A DNA stretch of 64,000 bases from Limanda limanda (taxonomy: Eukaryota > Chordata > Actinopteri > Pleuronectiformes > Pleuronectidae), in contig NW_026870588.1 in the NCBI RefSeq assembly GCF_963576545.1, forward strand, positions 268,646-332,645. The letters run 5' to 3'. Below, piece by piece: positions 50,088 to 63,898 of this stretch. A program made the translations under genes and the position numbers. The notes beneath the pieces are model-generated. The model was not told the origin of the DNA. It did no database searches and worked only from the letters and a program-made list of their open reading frames with translations. Numbering within the stretch: the first letter of the stretch is position 1; the number at the start of each line of letters is the position of its first letter.

Positions 50088-52131
50088 CGACCTTCACCAA
50101 AAAAGTTATTCAAGAATATCTCCTTCTCCTATGTGCTTTTAGCCCTAACCCTAACCCTAACCCACTTCCTTCAACATGACAGGTAAGAGTGCAGAGAAGC
50201 CTACCCCAACCTGAATCCATACACTAACCCTAACCAACCCTTCCCCATGCCTAAACCTAACCAGTATTTCTCCGTCCGTCAGCACGTGTGTTGACATTCC
50301 CCAAATCAGTCAATTTTACCATTTGCTCGTTCGACCCCTTCCAAAAGTCGGAGAAGCTCAAGGATGGTACCGATCGTAGCGCATTACCCCATTTAGTGGG
50401 GGTAGAGCCTACTTGCAAGTCTCTCCGACCTTCACCAAAGAAAGTTATTCAAGAATATCTCCTCAGATTTTGTGGAATTTCGTCGGTCGACCCCTTCCGA
50501 AGGTCGTACAAGCTCGGGGATGGTACCGATCGATGCGCATTGCCCCATTTAGTGGGGGTAGAGCCTACTTGCAAGTCTCTCCGACCTTCACAAAAAAAGT
50601 TATTCAAGAATATCTCCTCAGATTTGGGGGAATTTCGTCGGTCGACCCCTTCCGAAGGTCGTACAAGCTCGTGGATGGTACCAATCGATCCGCAGGACCC
50701 AAATTAGTCCAGCCGGAACCACTTTCCAAGTCTCTGCGACCTTCACCAAAAAAGTTATTCAAGAATATCTCCTCAGATTTGGGGGAATTTCGTCGGTCAA
50801 CCCTTTCCGAAGGTCGTACAAGCTCGTGGATGGTACCAATCGATCCGCAGGACCCAAATTAGTCCAGACGGAACCACTTTCCAAGTCTCTCCGACCTTCA
50901 CCAAAAAAGTTATTCAAGAATATCTCCTCAGATTTGGGGGAATTTCGTCGGTCGACCCCTTCCGAAGGTCGTACAAGCTCGTGGATGGTACCAATCGATC
51001 CGCAGGACCCAAATTAGTCCAGACGGAACCACTTTCCAAGTCTCTCCGACGTTCACCAAAAAAGTTATTCAAGAATATCTCCTCAGATTTTGGGGAATTT
51101 CGTCGGTCGACCCTTTCCGAAGGTCGTACAAGCTCGGGGATGGTACCGATCGATGCGCATTGCCCCATTTAGTGGGGGTAGAGCCTACTTGCAAGTCTCT
51201 CCGACCTTCACCAAAAAAGTTATTCAAGAATATCTCCTCAGATTTGGGGGAATTTCGTCGGTCGACCTTTTCCGAAGGTCGTACAAGCTCGGGGATGGTA
51301 CCAATCGATCCGCAGGACCCAAATTAGTCCAGACGGAACCACTTTCCAAGTCTCTGCGACCTTCACCAAAAAAGTTATTCAAGAATATCTCCTCAGATTT
51401 GGGGGAATTTCGTCGGTCGACCCTTTCCGAAGGTCGTACAAGCTCGTGGATGGTACCAATCGATCTGCAGGACCCAAATTAGTCCAGACGGAACCACTGT
51501 CCAAGTCTCTCCGACCTTCACCAAAAAAGTTATTCAAGAATATCTCCTCAGATTTGGGGGAATTTCGTCGGTCGACCCTTTCCGAAGGTCGTACAAGCTC
51601 GGGGATGGTACCAATCGATCCGCAGGACCCAAATTAGTCCAGACGGAACCACTTTCCAAGTCTCTCCGACCTTCACCAAAAAAGTTATTCAAGAATATCT
51701 CCTCAGATTTGGGGGAATTTCGTCGGTCGACCCCTTCCGAAGGTCGTACAAGCTCAAGGATGGTACCAATCGATCTGCAGGACCCAAATTAGTCCAGACG
51801 GAACCACTTTCCAAGTCTCTCCGACCTTCACCAAAAAAGTTATTCAAGAATATCTCCTCAGATTTGGGGGAATTTCGTCGGTCGACCCCTTCCGAAGGTC
51901 GTACAAGCTCGTGGATGGTACCAATCGATCTGCAGGACCCAAATTAGTCCAGACGGAACCACTTTCCAAGTCTCTCCGACCTTCACCAAAAAAGTTATTC
52001 AAGAATATCTCCTCAGATTTGGGGGAATTTCGTCGGTCGACCCCTTCCGAAGGTCGTACAAGCTCGGGGATGGTACCAATCGATCCGCAGGACCCAAATT
52101 AGTCCAGACGGAACCACTTTCCAAGTCTCTC
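50088..52131 (+). repeat. HOR 31: class ii cassette (338 bp) + 11 monomers (2044 bp)
   Basis: Cassette 50088-50425. One monomer loses the SalI site (GGTCAACCC near 50797). Confidence 0.9.
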
Positions 52132-53090
52132 CGACCTTCACCAAAAAAGTTATTCAAGAATATCTCCTTCTCCTATGTGCTTTTAGCCCTAACCCTAACC
52201 CTAACCCACTTCCTTCAACATGACAGGTAAGAGTGCAGAGAAGCCTACCCCTGACCTGAATCCATACACTAACCCTAACCAACCCTTCCCCATGCCTAAA
52301 CCTAACCAGTATTTGTCCGTCCTTCAGCACGTGTGTTGACATTCCCCAAATCAGTCAATTTTACCATTTGCTCGTTCGACCCCTTCCGAAAGTCGGAGAA
52401 GCTCAAAGATGGTACTGATTGAAGCGCATTACCCCATATAGTGGGGGTAGAGCCTACTTGCAAGTCTCTCCGACCTTCACAAAAAAAGTTATTCAAGAAT
52501 ATCTCCTCAGATTTTGGGGAATTTCGTCGGTCGACCCTTTCCAAAGGTCGTACAAGCTCGGGGATGGTACCAATCGATGCGCATTGCCCCATTTAGTGGG
52601 GGTAGAGCCTACTTGCAAGTCTCTCCGACCTTCACAAAAAAGGTTATTCAAGAATATCTCCTCAGATTTGGGGGAATTTCGCCGGTCGACCCCTTCCGAA
52701 GGTCGTACAAGCTCGTGGATGGTACCAATCGATCCGCAGGACCCAAATTAGTCCAGACGGAACCACTTTCCAAGTCTCTCCGACCTTCACCAAAAAAGTT
52801 ATTCAAGAATATCTCCTCAGATTTGGGGGAATTTCGTCGGTCGACCCCTTCCGAAGGTCGTACAAGCTCGTGGATGGTACCAATCGATCCGCAGGACTCA
52901 AATTAGTCCAGACGGAACCACTTTCCAAGTCTCTCCGACCTTCACCAAAAAAGTTATTCAAGAATATCTCTTCAGATTTGGGGGAATTTCGTCGGTCGAC
53001 CCCTTCCGAAGGTCGTACAAGCTCGGGGATGGTACCAATCGATCCGCAGGACCCAAATTAGTCCAGACGGAACCACTTTCCAAGTCTCTC
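52132..53090 (+). repeat. HOR 32: class iii cassette (339 bp) + 4 monomers (959 bp)
   Basis: Cassette 52132-52470 has GGTACTGATTG, a C to T change that removes the KpnI site. Confidence 0.9.
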
Positions 53091-54050
53091 CGACCTTCAC
53101 CAAAAAAGTTATTCAAGAATATCTCCTTCTCCTATGTGCTTTTAGCCCTAACCCTAACCCTAACCCACTTCCTTCAACATGACAGGTAAGAGTGCAGAGA
53201 AGCCTACCCCTGACCTGAATCCATACACTAACCCTAACCAACCCTTCCCCATGCCTAAACCTAACCAGTATTTCTCCGTCCGTCAGCACGTGTGTTGACA
53301 TTCCCCAAATCAGTCAATTTTACCATTTGCTCGTTCGACCCCTTCCGAAAGTCGGAGAAGCTCAAGGATGGTACCGATCGTAGCGCATTACCCCATTTAG
53401 TGGGGGTAGAGCCTACTTGCAAGTCTCTCCGACCTTCACCAAAGAAAGTTATTCAAGAATATCTCCTCAGATTTTGGAGAATTTCGTCGGTCGACCCCTT
53501 CCGAAGGTCTTACAAGCTCGGGGATGGTACCGATCGATGCGCATTGCCCCATTTAGTGGGGGTAGAGCCTACTTGCAAGTCTCTCCGACCTTCACAAAAA
53601 AAGTTATTCAAGAATATCTCCTCAGATTTGGAGGAATTTCGTCGGTCGACCCCTTCCGAAGGTCGTACAAGCTCGTGGATGGTACCAATCGATCCGCAGG
53701 ACCCAAATTAGTCCAGACGGAACCACTTTCCAAGTCTCTCCGACCTTCACCAAAAAAGTTATTCAAGATTATCTCCTCAGATTTGGGGGAATTTCGTCGG
53801 TCGACCCCTTCCGAAGGTCGTACAAGCTCGTGGATGGTACCAATCGATCCGCAGGACCCAAATTAGTCCAGACGGAACCACTTTCCAAGTCTCTCCGACC
53901 TTCACCAAAAAAGTTATTCAAGAATATCTCCTCAGATTTGGGGGAATTTCGTCGGTCGACCCCTTCCGAAGGTCGTACAAGCTCGGGGATGGTACCAATC
54001 GATCCGCAGGACCCAAATTAGTCCAGACGGAACACCTTTCCAAGTCTCTC
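53091..54050 (+). repeat. HOR 33: class ii cassette (339 bp) + 4 monomers (960 bp)
   Basis: Cassette 53091-53429. Private variants are TTTTGGAGAATTTC near 53471 and CAAGATTATCTCC near 53764. Confidence 0.9.
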
Positions 54051-56404
54051 CGACCTTCACCAAAAAAGTTATTCAAGAATATCTCCTTCTCCTATGTGCT
54101 TTTAGCCCTAACCCTAACCCTAACCCACTTCCTTCAACATGACAGGTAAGAGTGCAGAGAAGCCTACCCCAACCTGAATCCATACACTAACCCTAACCAA
54201 CCCTTCCCCATGCCTAAACCTAACCAGTATTTCTCCGTCCGTCAGCACGTGTGTTGACATTCCCCAAATCAGTCAATTTTACCATTTGCTCGTTCGACCC
54301 CTTCCAAAAGTCGGAGAAGCTCAAGGATGGTACCGATCGTAGCGCATTACCCCATTTAGTGGGGGTAGAGCCTACTTGCAAGTCTCTCCGACCTTCACCA
54401 AAGAAAGTTATTCAAGAATATCTCCTCAGATTTTGTGGAATTTCGTCGGTCGACCCCTTCCGAAGGTCGTACAAGCTCGGGGATGGTACCGATCGATGCG
54501 CATTGCCCCATTTAGTGGGGGTAGAGCCTACTTGCAAGTCTCTCCGACCTTCACAAAAAAAGTTATTCAAGAATATCTCCTCAGATTTGGGGGAATTTCG
54601 TCGGTCGACCCCTTCCGAAGGTCGTACAAGCTTGTGGATGGTACCAATCGATCCGCAGGACCCAAATTAGTCCAGCCGGAACCACTTTCCAAGTCTCTGC
54701 GACCTTCACCAAAAAAGTTATTCAAGAATATCTCCTCAGATTTGGGGGAATTTCATCGGTCGACCCTTTCCGAAGGTCGTACAAGCTCGTGGATGGTACC
54801 AATCGATCTGCAGGACCCAAATTAGTCCAGACGGAACCACTTTCCAAGTCTCTCCGACCTTCACCAAAAAAGTTATTCAAGAATATCTCCTCAGATTTGG
54901 GGGAATTTCGTCGGTCGACCCCTTCCGAAGGTCGTACAAGCTCGTGGATGGTACCAATCGATCCGCAGGACCCAAATTAGTCCAGACGGAACCACTTTCC
55001 AAGTCTCTCCGACGTTCACCAAAAAAGTTATTCAAGAATATCTCCTCAGATTTTGGGGAATTTCGTCGGTCGACCCTTTCCGAAGGTCGTACAAGCTCGG
55101 GGATGGTACCGATCGATGCGCATTGCCCCATTTAGTGGGGGTAGAGCCTACTTGCAAGTCTCTCCGACCTTCACCAAAAAAGTTATTCAAGAATATCTCC
55201 TCAGATTTGGGGGAATTTCGTCGGTCGACCTTTTCCGAAGGTCGTACAAGCTCGGGGATGGTACCAATCGATCCGCAGGACCCAAATTAGTCCAGACGGA
55301 ACCACTTTCCAAGTCTCTGCGACCTTCACCAAAAAAGTTATTCAAGAATATCTCCTCAGATTTGGGGGAATTTCGTCGGTCGACCCTTTCCGAAGGTCGT
55401 ACAAGCTCGTGGATGGTACCAATCGATCTGCAGGACCCAAATTAGTCCAGACGGAACCACTGTCCAAGTCTCTCCGACCTTCACCAAAAAAGTTATTCAA
55501 GAATATCTCCTCAGATTTGGGGGAATTTCGTCGGTCGACCCTTTCCGAAGGTCGTACAAGCTCGGGGATGGTACCAATCGATCCGCAGGACCCAAATTAG
55601 TCCAGACGGAACCACTTTCCAAGTCTCTCCGACCTTCACCAAAAAAGTTATTCAAGAATATCTCCTCAGATTTGGGGGAATTTCGTCGGTCGACCCCTTC
55701 CGAAGGTCGTACAAGCTCAAGGATGGTACCAATCGATCCGCAGGACCCAAATTAGTCCAGACGGAACCACTTTCCAAGTCTCTCCGACCTTCACCAAAAA
55801 AGTTATTCAAGAATATCTCCTCAGATTTGGGGGAATTTCGTCGGTCGACCCCTTCCGAAGGTCGTACAAGCTCGTGGATGGTACCAATCGATCCGCAGGA
55901 CCCAAATTAGTCCAGACGGAACCACTTTCCAAGTCTCTCCGACCTTCACCAAAAACGTTATTCAAGAATATCTCCTCAGATTTGGGGGAATTTCGTCGGT
56001 CGACCCCTTCCGAAGGTCGTACAAGCTCGGGGATGGTACCAATCGATCCGCAGGACCCAAATTAGTCCAGACGGAACCACTTTCCAAGTCTCTCCGACCT
56101 TCACCAAAAAAGTTATTCAAGAATATCTCCTCAGATTTGGGGGAATTTCGTCGGTCGACCCCTTCCGAAGGTCGTACAAGCTCGTGGATGGTACCAATCG
56201 ATCCGCAGGACTCAAATTAGTCCAGACGGAACCACTTTCCAAGTCTCTCCGACCTTCACCAAAAACGTTATTCAAGAATATCTCTTCAGATTTGGGGGAA
56301 TTTCGTCGGTCGACCCCTTCCGAAGGTCGTACAAGCTCGGGGATGGTACCAATCGATCCGCAGGACCCAAATGAGTCCAGACGGAACAACTTTCCAAGTC
56401 TCTC
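54051..56404 (+). repeat. HOR 34: class ii cassette (338 bp) + 13 monomers
   Basis: Cassette 54051-54388. The tail is the 11-monomer series plus two extra units; CAAAAACGTTATTC (near 55956 and 56266) appears twice, showing that a 310-bp dimer was duplicated. Confidence 0.9.
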
Positions 56405-57209
56405 CGACCTTCACCAAAAAAGTTATTCAAGAATATCTCCTTCTCCTATGTGCTTTTAGCCCTAACCCTAACCCTAACCCACTTCCTTCAACATGACAGG
56501 TAAGAGTGCAGAGAAGCCTACCCCTGACCTGAATCCATACACTAACCCTAACCAACCCTTCCCCATGCCTAAACCTAACCAGTATTTCTCCGTCCGTCAG
56601 CACGTGTGTTGACATTCCCCAAATCAGTCAATTTTACCATTTGCTCGTTCGACCCCTTCCGAAAGTCGGAGAAGCTCAAGGATGGTACCGATCGTAGCGC
56701 ATTACCCCATTTAGTGGGGGTAGAGCCTACTTGCAAGTCTCTCCGACCTTCACCAAAGAAAGTTATTCAAGAATATCTCCTCAGATTTTGGGGAATTTCG
56801 TCGGTCGACCCCTTCCGAAGGTCTTACAAGCTCGGGGATGGTACCGATCGATGCGCATTGCCCCATTTAGTGGGGGTAGAGCCTACTTGCAAGTCTCTCC
56901 GACCTTCACCAAAAAAGTTATTCAAGAATATCTCCTCAGATTTGGGGGAATTTCGTCGGTCGACCCCTTCCGAAGGTCGTACAAGCTCGTGGATGGTACC
57001 AATCGATCCGCAGGACCCAAATTAGTCCAGACGGAACCACTTTCCAAGTCTCTCCGACCTTCACCAAAAAAGTTATTCAAGAATATCTCCTCAGATTTGG
57101 GGGAATTTCGTCGGTCGACCCCTTCCGAAGGTCGTACAAGCTCGGGGATGGTACCAATCGATCCGCAGGACCCAAATTAGTCCAGACGGAACACCTTTCC
57201 AAGTCTCTC
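56405..57209 (+). repeat. HOR 35: class ii cassette (339 bp) + 3 monomers
   Basis: Cassette 56405-56743. The left end of the 7.1-kb duplicated segment lies within its monomers. Confidence 0.9.
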
Positions 57210-59253
57210 CGACCTTCACCAAAAAAGTTATTCAAGAATATCTCCTTCTCCTATGTGCTTTTAGCCCTAACCCTAACCCTAACCCACTTCCTTCAACATG
57301 ACAGGTAAGAGTGCAGAGAAGCCTACCCCAACCTGAATCCATACACTAACCCTAACCAACCCTTCCCCATGCCTAAACCTAACCAGTATTTCTCCGTCCG
57401 TCAGCACGTGTGTTGACATTCCCCAAATCAGTCAATTTTACCATTTGCTCGTTCGACCCCTTCCAAAAGTCGGAGAAGCTCAAGGATGGTACCGATCGTA
57501 GCGCATTACCCCATTTAGTGGGGGTAGAGCCTACTTGCAAGTCTCTCCGACCTTCACCAAAGAAAGTTATTCAAGAATATCTCCTCAGATTTTGTGGAAT
57601 TTCGTCGGTCGACCCCTTCCGAAGGTCGTACAAGCTCGGGGATGGTACCGATCGATGCGCATTGCCCCATTTAGTGGGGGTAGAGCCTACTTGCAAGTCT
57701 CTCCGACCTTCACAAAAAAAGTTATTCAAGAATATCTCCTCAGATTTGGGGGAATTTCGTCGGTCGACCCCTTCCGAAGGTCGTACAAGCTCGTGGATGG
57801 TACCAATCGATCCGCAGGACCCAAATTAGTCCAGCCGGAACCACTTTCCAAGTCTCTGCGACTTTCACCAAAAAAGTTATTCAAGAATATCTCCTCAGAT
57901 TTGGGGGAATTTCGTCGGTCGACCCTTTCCGAAGGTCGTACAAGCTCGTGGATGGTACCAATCGATCCGCAGGACCCAAATTAGTCCAGACGGAACCACT
58001 TTCCAAGTCTCTCCGACCTTCACCAAAAAAGTTATTCAAGAATATCTCCTCAGATTTGGGGGAATTTCGTCGGTCGACCCCTTCCGAAGGTCGTACAAGC
58101 TCGTGGATGGTACCAATCGATCCGCAGGACCCAAATTAGTCCAGACGGAACCACTTTCCAAGTCTCTCCGACGTTCACCAAAAAAGTTATTCAAGAATAT
58201 CTCCTCAGATAATGGGGAATTTCGTCGGTCGACCCTTTCCGAAGGTCGTACAAGCTCGGGGATGGTACCGATCGATGCGCATTGCCCCATTTAGTGGGGG
58301 TAGAGCCTACTTGCAAGTCTCTCCGACCTTCACCAAAAAAGTTATTCAAGAATATCTCCTCAGATTTGGGGGAATTTCGTCGGTCGACCTTTTCCGAAGG
58401 TCGTACAAGCTCGGGGATGGTACCAATCGATCCGCAGGACCCAAATTAGTCCAGACGGAACCACTTTCCAAGTCTCTGCGACCTTCACCAAAAAAGTTAT
58501 TCAAGAATATCTCCTCAGATTTGGGGGAATTTCGTCGGTCGACCCTTTCCGAAGGTCGTACAAGCTCGTGGATGGTACCAATCGATCTGCAGGACCCAAA
58601 TTAGTCCAGACGGAACCACTGTCCAAGTCTCTCCGACCTTCACCAAAAAAGTTATTCAAGAATATCTCCTCAGATTTGGGGGAATTTCGTCGGTCGACCC
58701 TTTCCGAAGGTCGTACAAGCTCGGGGATGGTACCAATCGATCCGCAGGACCCAAATTAGTCCAGACGGAACCACTTTCCAAGTCTCTCCGACCTTCACCA
58801 AAAAAGTTATTCAAGAATATCTCCTCAGATTTGGGGGAATTTCGTCGGTCGACCCCTTCCGAAGGTCGTACAAGCTCAAGGATGGTACCAATCGATCCGC
58901 AGGACCCAAGTTAGTCCAGACGGAACCACTTTCCAAGTCTCTCCGACCTTCACCAAAAAAGTTATTCAAGAATATCTCCTCAGATTTGGGGGAATTTCGT
59001 CGGTCGACCCCTTCCGAAGGTCGTACAAGCTCGTGGATGGTACCAATCGATCCGCAGGACCCAAATTAGTCCAGACGGAACCACTTTCCAAGTCTCTCCG
59101 ACCTTCACCAAAAAAGTTATTCAAGAATATCTCCTCAGATTTGGGGGAATTTCGTCGGTCGACCCCTTCCGAAGGTCGTACAAGCTCGGGGATGGTACCA
59201 ATCGATCCGCAGGACCCAAATTAGTCCAGACGGAACCACTTTCCAAGTCTCTC
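57210..59253 (+). repeat. HOR 36: class ii cassette (338 bp) + 11 monomers (2044 bp)
   Basis: Cassette 57210-57547. It is the near-copy of HOR 17, with CAGATAATGGGG and CCCAAGTTAGTCC. Confidence 0.9.
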
Positions 59254-60212
59254 CGACCTTCACCAAAAAAGTTATTCAAGAATATCTCCTTCTCCTATGT
59301 GCTTTTAGCCCTAACCCTAACCCTAACCCACTTCCTTCAACATGACAGGTAAGAGTGCAGAGAAGCCTACCCCTGACCTGAATCCATACACTAACCCTAA
59401 CCAACCCTTCCCCATGCCTAAACCTAACCAGTATTTGTCCGTCCTTCAGCACGTGTGTTGACATTCCCCAAATCAGTCAATTTTACCATTTGCTCGTTCG
59501 ACCCCTTCCGAAAGTCGGAGAAGCTCAAAGATGGTACCGATTGAAGTGCATTACCCCATATAGTGGGGGTAGAGCCTACTTGCAAGTCTCTCCGACCTTC
59601 ACAAAAAAAGTTATTCAAGAATATCTCCTCAGATTTTGGGGAATTTCGTCGGTCGACCCTTTCCAAAGGTCGTACAAGCTCGGGGATGGTACCAATCGAT
59701 GCGCATTGCCCCATTTAGTGGGGGTAGAGCCTACTTGCAAGTCTCTCCGACCTTCACAAAAAAGGTTATTCAAGAATATCTCCTCAGATTTGGGGGAATT
59801 TCGCCGGTCGACCCCTTCCGAAGGTCGTACAAGCTCGTGGATGGTACCAATCGATCTGCAGGACCCAAATTAGTCCAGACGGAACCACTTTCCAAGTCTC
59901 TCCGACCTTCACCAAAAAAGTTATTCAAGAATATCTCCTCAGATTTGGGGGAATTTCGTCGGTCGACCCCTTCCGAAGGTCGTACAAGCTCGTGGATGGT
60001 ACCAATCGATCCGCAGGACTCAAATTAGTCCAGACGGAACCACTTTCCAAGTCTCTCCGACCTTCACCAAAAAAGTTATTCAAGAATATCTCTTCAGATT
60101 TGGGGGAATTTCGTCGGTCGACCCCTTCCGAAGGTCGTACAAGCTCGGGGATGGTACCAATCGATCCGCAGGACCCAAATTAGTCCAGACGGAACCACTT
60201 TCCAAGTCTCTC
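59254..60212 (+). repeat. HOR 37: class iii cassette (339 bp) + 4 monomers (959 bp)
   Basis: Cassette 59254-59592. It is the counterpart of HOR 18 but with GAAGTGC, as in HORs 24 and 26. Confidence 0.9.
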
Positions 60213-61172
60213 CGACCTTCACCAAAAAAGTTATTCAAGAATATCTCCTTCTCCTATGTGCTTTTAGCCCTAACCCTAACCCTAACCCACTTCCTTCAAC
60301 ATGACAGGTAAGAGTGCAGAGAAGCCTACCCCTGACCTGAATCCATACACTAACCCTAACCAACCCTTCCCCATGCCTAAACCTAACCAGTATTTCTCCG
60401 TCCGTCAGCACGTGTGTTGACATTCCCCAAATCAGTCAATTTTACCATTTGCTCGTTCGACCCCTTCCGAAAGTCGGAGAAGCTCAAGGATGGTACCGAT
60501 CGTAGCGCATTACCCCATTTAGTGGGGGTAGAGCCTACTTGCAAGTCTCTCCGACCTTCACCAAAGAAAGTTATTCAAGAATATCTCCTCAGATTTTGGG
60601 GAATTTCGTCGGTCGACCCCTTCCGAAGGTCTTACAAGCTCGGGGATGGTACCGATCGATGCGCATTGCCCCATTTAGTGGGGGTAGAGCCTACTTGCAA
60701 GTCTGTCCGACCTTCACAAAAAAAGTTATTCAAGAATATCTCCTCAGATTTGGAGGAATTTCGTCGGTCGACCCCTTCCGAAGGTCGTACAAGCTCGTGG
60801 ATGGTACCAATCGATCCGCAGGACCCAAATTAGTCCAGACGGAACCACTTTCCAAGTCTCTGCGACCTTCACCAAAAAAGTTATTCAAGAATATCTCCTC
60901 AGATTTGGGGGAATTTCGTCGGTCGACCCTTTCCGAAGGTCGTACAAGCTCGTGGATGGTACCAATCGATCCGCAGGACCCAAATTAGTCCAGACGGAAC
61001 CACTTTCCAAGTCTCTCCGACCTTCACCAAAAAAGTTATTCAAGAATATCTCCTCAGATTTGGGGGAATTTCGTCGGTCGACCCCTTCCGAAGGTCGTAC
61101 AAGCTCGGGGATGGTACCAATCGATCCGCAGGACCCAAATTAGTCCAGACGGAACCACTTTCCAAGTCTCTC
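60213..61172 (+). repeat. HOR 38: class ii cassette (339 bp) + 4 monomers (960 bp)
   Basis: Cassette 60213-60551. It is the counterpart of HOR 19; AAGTCTGTCCG near 60700 is private. Confidence 0.9.
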
Positions 61173-62132
61173 CGACCTTCACCAAAAAAGTTATTCAAGA
61201 ATATCTCCTTCTCCTATGTGCTTTTAGCCCTAACCCTAACCCTAACCCACTTCCTTCAACATGACAGGTAAGAGTGCAGAGAAGCCTACCCCTGACCTGA
61301 ATCCATACACTAACCCTAACCAACCCTTCCCCATGCCTAAACCTAACCAGTATTTGTCCGTCCTTCAGCACGTGTGTTGACATTCCCCAAATCAGTCAAT
61401 TTTTACCATTTGCTCGTTCGACCCCTTCCGAAAGTCGGAGAAGCTCAAAGATGGTACCGATTGAAGCGCATTACCCCATATAGTGGGGGTAGAGCCTACT
61501 TGCAAGTCTCTCCGACCTTCACAAAAAAAGTTATTCAAGAATATCTCCTCAGATTTTGGGGAATTTCGTCGGTCGACCCTTTCCAAAGGTCGTACAAGCT
61601 CGGGGATGGTACCAATCGATGCGCATTGCCCCATTTAGTGGGGGTAAAGCCTACTTGCAAGTCTCTCCGACCTTCACAAAAAAGGTTATTCAAGAATATC
61701 TCCTCAGATTTGGGGGAATTTCGCCAGTCGACCCCTTCCGAAGGTCGTACAAGCTCGTGGATGGTACCAATCGATCCGCAGGACCCAAATTAGTCCAGAC
61801 GGAACCACTTTCCAAGTCTCTCCGACCTTCACCAAAAAAGTTATTCAAGAATATCTCCTCAGATTTGGGGGAATTTCGTCGGTCGACCCCTTCCGAAGGT
61901 CGTACAAGCTCGTGGATGGTACCAATCGATCCGCAGGACTCAAATTAGTCCAGACGGAACCACTTTCCAAGTCTCTCCGACCTTCACCAAAAAAGTTATT
62001 CAAGAATATCTCTTCAGATTTGGGGGAATTTCGTCGGTCGACCCCTTCCGAAGGTCGTACAAGCTCGGGGATGGTACCAATCGATCTGCAGGACCCAAAT
62101 TAGTCCAGACGGAACCACTTTCCAAGTCTCTC
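61173..62132 (+). repeat. HOR 39: class iii cassette (340 bp) + 4 monomers (960 bp)
   Basis: Cassette 61173-61512 has one extra T (CAATTTTTACC). It is the counterpart of HOR 20, with GGGGGTAAAGCC and TTCGCCAGTCG. Confidence 0.9.
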
Positions 62133-63247
62133 CGACCTTCACCAAAAAAGTTATTCAAGAATATCTCCTTCTCCTATGTGCTTTTAGCCCTAACCCTAAC
62201 CCTAACCCACTTCCTTCAACATGACAGGTAAGAGTGCAGAGAAGCCTACCCCTGACCTGAATCCATACACTAACCCTAACCAACCCTTCCCCATGCCTAA
62301 ACCTAACCAGTATTTCTCCGTCCGTCAGCACGTGTGTTGACATTCCCCAAATCAGTCAATTTTACCATTTGCTCGTTCGACCCCTTCCGAAAGTCGGAGA
62401 AGCTCAAGGATGGTACCGATCGTAGCGCATTACCCCATTTAGTGGGGGTAGAGCCTACTTGCAAGTCTCTCCGACCTTCACCAAAGAAAGTTATTCAAGA
62501 ATATCTCCTCAGATTTTGGGGAATTTCGTCGGTCGACCCCTTCCGAAGGTCTTACAAGCTCGGGGATGGTACCAATCGATGCGCATTGCCCCATTTAGTG
62601 GGGGTAGAGCCTACTTGCAAGTCTCTCCGACCTTCACAAAAAAAGTTATTCAAGAATATCTCCTCAGATTTGGAGGAATTTCGTCGGTCGACCCCTTCCG
62701 AAGGTCGTACAAGCTCGTGGATTGTACCAATCGATCCGCAGGACCCAAATTAGTCCAGACGGAACCACTTTCCAAGTCTCTGCGACCTTCACCAAAAAAG
62801 TTATTCAAGAATATCTCCTCAGATTTGGGGGAATTTCGTCGGTCGACCCTTTCCGAAGGTCGTACAAGCTCGTGGATGGTACCAATCGATCTGCAGGACC
62901 CAAATTAGTCCAGACGGAACCACTTTCCAAGTCTCTCCGACCTTCACCAAAAAAGTTATTCAAGAATATCTCCTCAGATTTGGGGGAATTTCGTCGGTCG
63001 ACCCCTTCCGAAGGTCGTACAAGCTCGGGGATGGTACCAATCGATCCGCAGGACCCAAATTAGTCCAGACGGAACCACTTTCCAAGTCTCTCCGACCTTC
63101 ACCAAAAAAGTTATTCAAGAATATCTCCTCAGATTTGGGGGAATTTCGTCGGTCGACCCCTTCCGAAGGTCGTACAAGCTCGGGGATGGTACCAATCGAT
63201 CCGCAGGACCCTAATTAGTCCAGACGGAACCACTTTCCAAGTCTCTC
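62133..63247 (+). repeat. HOR 40: class ii cassette (339 bp) + 5 monomers
   Basis: Cassette 62133-62471. It is the counterpart of HOR 21, with ACCCTAATTAGTCC at 63211; GGATTGTACC near 62719 is private. Confidence 0.9.
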
Positions 63248-63898
63248 CGACCTTCACCAAAAAAGTTATTCAAGAATATCTCCTTCTCCTATGTGCTTTT
63301 ATCCCTAACCCTAACCCTAACCCACTTCCTTCAACATGACAGGTAAGAGTGCAGAGAGATGCCTACCCCTGACCTGAATCCATACACTAACCCTAACCAA
63401 CCCTTCCCCATGCCTAAACCTAACCAGTATTTCTCCGTCCGTCAGCACGTGTGTTGACATTCCCCAAATCAGTCAATTTTACCATTTGCTCGTTCGACCC
63501 CTTCCGAAAGTCGGAGAAGCTCAAGGATGCTACCGATCGAAGCGCATTACCCCATTTAGTGGGGGTAGAGCCTACTTACAAGTCTCTCCGACCTTCACAA
63601 AAAAAGTGATTCAAGAATATCTCCTCAGATTTGGGGGAATTTCGCCGGTCGACCCCTTCCGAAGGTCGTACAAGCTCGTGGATGGTACCAATCGATCCGC
63701 AGGACCCAAATTAGTCCAGACGGAACCACTTTCCAAGTCTCTCCGACCTTCACCAAAAAAGTTATTCAAGAATATCTCCTCAGATTTGGGGGAATTTCGT
63801 CGGTCGACCCCTTCCGAAGGTCGTACAAGCTCGGGGATGGTACCAATCGATCTGCAGGACCCAAATTAGTCCAGACGGAACCACTTTCCAAGTCTCTC
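63248..63898 (+). repeat. HOR 41: class iv cassette (341 bp) + 2 monomers
   Basis: Cassette 63248-63588. It is the counterpart of HOR 22; the first monomer has TTCGCCGG where HOR 22 has TTCGTCGG. Confidence 0.9.
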